Assembly (NCBI GenBank): GCA_030614035.1
Contig: JAUWKW010000032.1
Location: 1 to 10,041 of the forward strand
DNA: 10,041 nucleotides
From: Chromatiales bacterium
GTDB taxonomy: Bacteria; Pseudomonadota; Gammaproteobacteria; Steroidobacterales; GCA-2729495
Direction of reading: 5' to 3'
The notes beneath the pieces were generated by a model. The model ran no database searches. It saw only the letters and a program-made list of their open reading frames with translations, and was not told the origin of the DNA. The position numbers were made by a program, and so were the translations under genes. Each line of letters starts with the position of its first letter. Position 1 is the first letter of the stretch. Shown one piece after another: positions 8,149-10,041 of the stretch.

Positions 8149-10041
8149 GTGAACGACCTGGCAAAAAACATCATTCTCTGGATAGTCATCGCTATCGTCT
8201 TGCTCACCGTTTTCCAGAGTTTCGGCACTCGGGCGCGGCAGGTCCAGACGATCGAGTATTCGACTTTCCTTGACCTCGTTGAAACGGGATCAGTTCGACG
8301 AGTCGAGTTTGAAGGCGAGAAAGTCAATGGCGAGAGACTGACCGGCGAGCAATTCATTACTTACAGTCCGGAAACGGATAATACGGTGCTTATTGGTTTC
8401 CTCAAGGAAAACGATGTTCAGTTCAGTGGTAGCGCTCCAAAAGGTCAAAACATTCTCGTCAGTCTTTTCATTAACTCATTCCCGGTACTTCTGCTGATCG
8501 CCGTATGGGTGTATTTCATGCGCCAGATGCAAGGCGGCGGCAGCGGGCGCGGTGCGTTATCTTTCGGCAAAAGCCGTGCCAGATTGCTTGGAGAGGATCA
8601 GGTCAGCATCACGTTCGCCGACGTTGCCGGGGTTGAAGAAGCGAAGGAAGAATTAGTCGAGATCGTCGAGTTCTTGATGGATCCGGCTAAATTTCAACGG
8701 CTGGGAGGCAAGATACCCAAAGGCGTGTTGCTGGTCGGTCTTCCGGGCACCGGCAAAACACTGTTGGCGCGCGCAATCGCCGGCGAGGCGAAAGTGCCCT
8801 TCTATACGATTTCTGGATCAGACTTCGTTGAGATGTTTGTCGGTGTTGGTGCATCGCGCGTGCGCGACATGTTCGAACAGGCCAAGAAATGTGCGCCGTG
8901 CATCATATTTATCGACGAGATTGATGCGGTCGGTCGGCATCGAGGTGCGGGCCTCGGTGGCGGGCATGATGAACGTGAACAGACCCTGAACCAGTTGCTC
9001 GTTGAAATGGATGGCTTCGAAGGTAATGAAGGGGTCATCGTGATTGCCGCAACCAACCGGCCCGATGTTCTCGATCCGGCGCTTTTGCGTCCGGGACGAT
9101 TCGACCGGCAAGTTGTTGTGCCATTGCCGGACGTTCGCGGCCGCGAGCAAATTCTGAGGGTGCATATGCGTAAGGTGCCGGTGGACGACGATGTAAAGCC
9201 ATCGATAATTGCTCGCGGATCGCCGGGATTCTCGGGGGCGGATTTGGCCAATCTGGTCAATGAGGCAGCCCTGTTCGCTGCACGTGCGAACAAGCGTACG
9301 GTTTGCATGGAGCATTTCGAAAAGGCGAAAGACAAGATTATGATGGGCACCGAGCGTCGCTCGATGGTCATGAGCGAAGATGAAAAAAGGTTAACGGCGT
9401 ACCACGAAGCCGGGCATGCGATCGTGGGCCTGTCCGTGCCGGACCACGATCCTGTATATAAGGTCACCATCATTCCACGCGGTCGCGCACTTGGTGTAAC
9501 GATGTTTTTGCCCGAAGACGATCGGTACAGTTACAGTAAGCGGAGATTGAACAGTCAAATCACCAGCCTTTTCGGCGGCAGGATCGCCGAGGAACTCGTA
9601 TTCGGTGCGGAGGCCGTCACCACCGGTGCTGCGAACGACATCGAGCGGGCGACCGAATTGGCACGGAATATGGTGACCAAATGGGGTTTGTCGGAGCGAC
9701 TCGGCCCGTTGACCTATACGGAAGAGGAGGGCGAGGTGTTTCTCGGTCGATCGGTAACGCAGCACAAGGTTGTTTCCGATGTCACCGTGCACGCTATCGA
9801 TGAAGAAATCCGCAGGATTGTCGATTCAAACTACGATAACGCGAAGCAGATTTTGAAGGATGGGCTCGATAAACTTCACAAGATGGCTGATGCGCTGATG
9901 AAATTTGATACCATCGACGATAAACAGATCGCCGACATAATGGAGGGACGAGAGCCCCAACCGCCTGAAGACTGGACCGACAGCGATCCCACCGAACCGG
10001 CGGGTAGCAAGTCCGGTGTGGACAGCAAGCCCGATTCAGGG
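8149..10041 (+). CDS. ftsH: ATP-dependent zinc metalloprotease FtsH (3' end beyond window)
   Basis: Inner-membrane AAA+ protease that degrades misassembled membrane proteins and regulators such as sigma-32 and LpxC in E. coli. The frame is open for 631 codons to the window edge; E. coli FtsH has about 644, so only a short tail is missing. GTG at 8149 follows GAGGA by 5 bases. Membrane segments lie at about 7-25 and 104-124, flanking a periplasmic domain. The AAA+ domain has Walker A GLPGTGKT (197-204, Lys203), Walker B IIFIDEID (Asp256, Glu257) and the RPGRFDR arginine-finger region. The zinc protease site is HEAGH (419-423), with a third ligand Asp497 in TGAANDIE. Oddity: Leu198 stands where family members usually have Pro in GPPGTGKT. 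The visible tail from about 605 is acidic and rich in Pro, Ser and Asp. Confidence 0.97.
   Translation, partial: MNDLAKNIILWIVIAIVLLTVFQSFGTRARQVQTIEYSTFLDLVETGSVRRVEFEGEKVNGERLTGEQFITYSPETDNTVLIGFLKENDVQFSGSAPKGQNILVSLFINSFPVLLLIAVWVYFMRQMQGGGSGRGALSFGKSRARLLGEDQVSITFADVAGVEEAKEELVEIVEFLMDPAKFQRLGGKIPKGVLLVGLPGTGKTLLARAIAGEAKVPFYTISGSDFVEMFVGVGASRVRDMFEQAKKCAPCIIFIDEIDAVGRHRGAGLGGGHDEREQTLNQLLVEMDGFEGNEGVIVIAATNRPDVLDPALLRPGRFDRQVVVPLPDVRGREQILRVHMRKVPVDDDVKPSIIARGSPGFSGADLANLVNEAALFAARANKRTVCMEHFEKAKDKIMMGTERRSMVMSEDEKRLTAYHEAGHAIVGLSVPDHDPVYKVTIIPRGRALGVTMFLPEDDRYSYSKRRLNSQITSLFGGRIAEELVFGAEAVTTGAANDIERATELARNMVTKWGLSERLGPLTYTEEEGEVFLGRSVTQHKVVSDVTVHAIDEEIRRIVDSNYDNAKQILKDGLDKLHKMADALMKFDTIDDKQIADIMEGREPQPPEDWTDSDPTEPAGSKSGVDSKPDSG

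Noticed and set aside
8802..9473. 223-residue open frame on the minus strand inside ftsH
   Set aside because: It is antisense to the highly conserved AAA+ and protease regions of FtsH; its Ser/Arg/Thr-rich composition is that of a shadow frame.

Overview
The window is a conserved housekeeping locus of a gammaproteobacterium with moderately high GC. Its order is dnaJ, dapB, carA, carB, greA, yhbY (opposite strand), rlmE (ftsJ), ftsH. The proteins closely resemble the E. coli and Pseudomonas versions, with the same catalytic residues. As I recall it, Pseudomonas carries this same chain, with dnaK upstream of dnaJ and folP/glmM downstream of ftsH. The greA / reversed yhbY / rlmE / ftsH part also matches E. 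coli. I cannot place the organism below the class from sequence alone.

Layout. Bases 1-47 are the end of a spacer after an unseen upstream gene, probably dnaK. The Hsp40 co-chaperone DnaJ (48-1181) is followed after 20 bases by the lysine/cell-wall enzyme DapB (1202-2008). A 187-base leader (2009-2195) separates dapB from carA. It holds a possible promoter, a strong terminator-like hairpin and a perfect short dyad just before the carA ribosome binding site, and it is the most interesting non-coding stretch here. CarA (2196-3329) and CarB (3384-6611) are the two subunits of carbamoyl-phosphate synthetase, feeding arginine and pyrimidine synthesis. The greA start codon overlaps the carB stop codon by 4 bases.

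The small RNA-binding protein YhbY (7114-7407, minus strand) converges on greA, with a perfect hairpin lying across its stop codon. It diverges from rlmE (7467-8087), which encodes the 23S rRNA 2'-O-methyltransferase. The short divergent spacer holds an AT-rich palindrome. FtsH, the membrane AAA+ zinc protease, starts with GTG at 8149 and runs off the right edge with 631 codons visible and no stop.

How the genes fit together. DnaJ, RlmE and FtsH belong to heat-shock and protein-quality functions. DapB and CarAB are biosynthetic. GreA and YhbY serve transcription and ribosome assembly. carA, greA and ftsH all start with GTG.

I looked for an unusual or undescribed system (mobile element, CRISPR, toxin-antitoxin, defence island, novel RNA) and found none. 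The second-look items are regulatory: the carA leader, the convergent and divergent signals around yhbY, and one odd residue in the FtsH Walker A motif.
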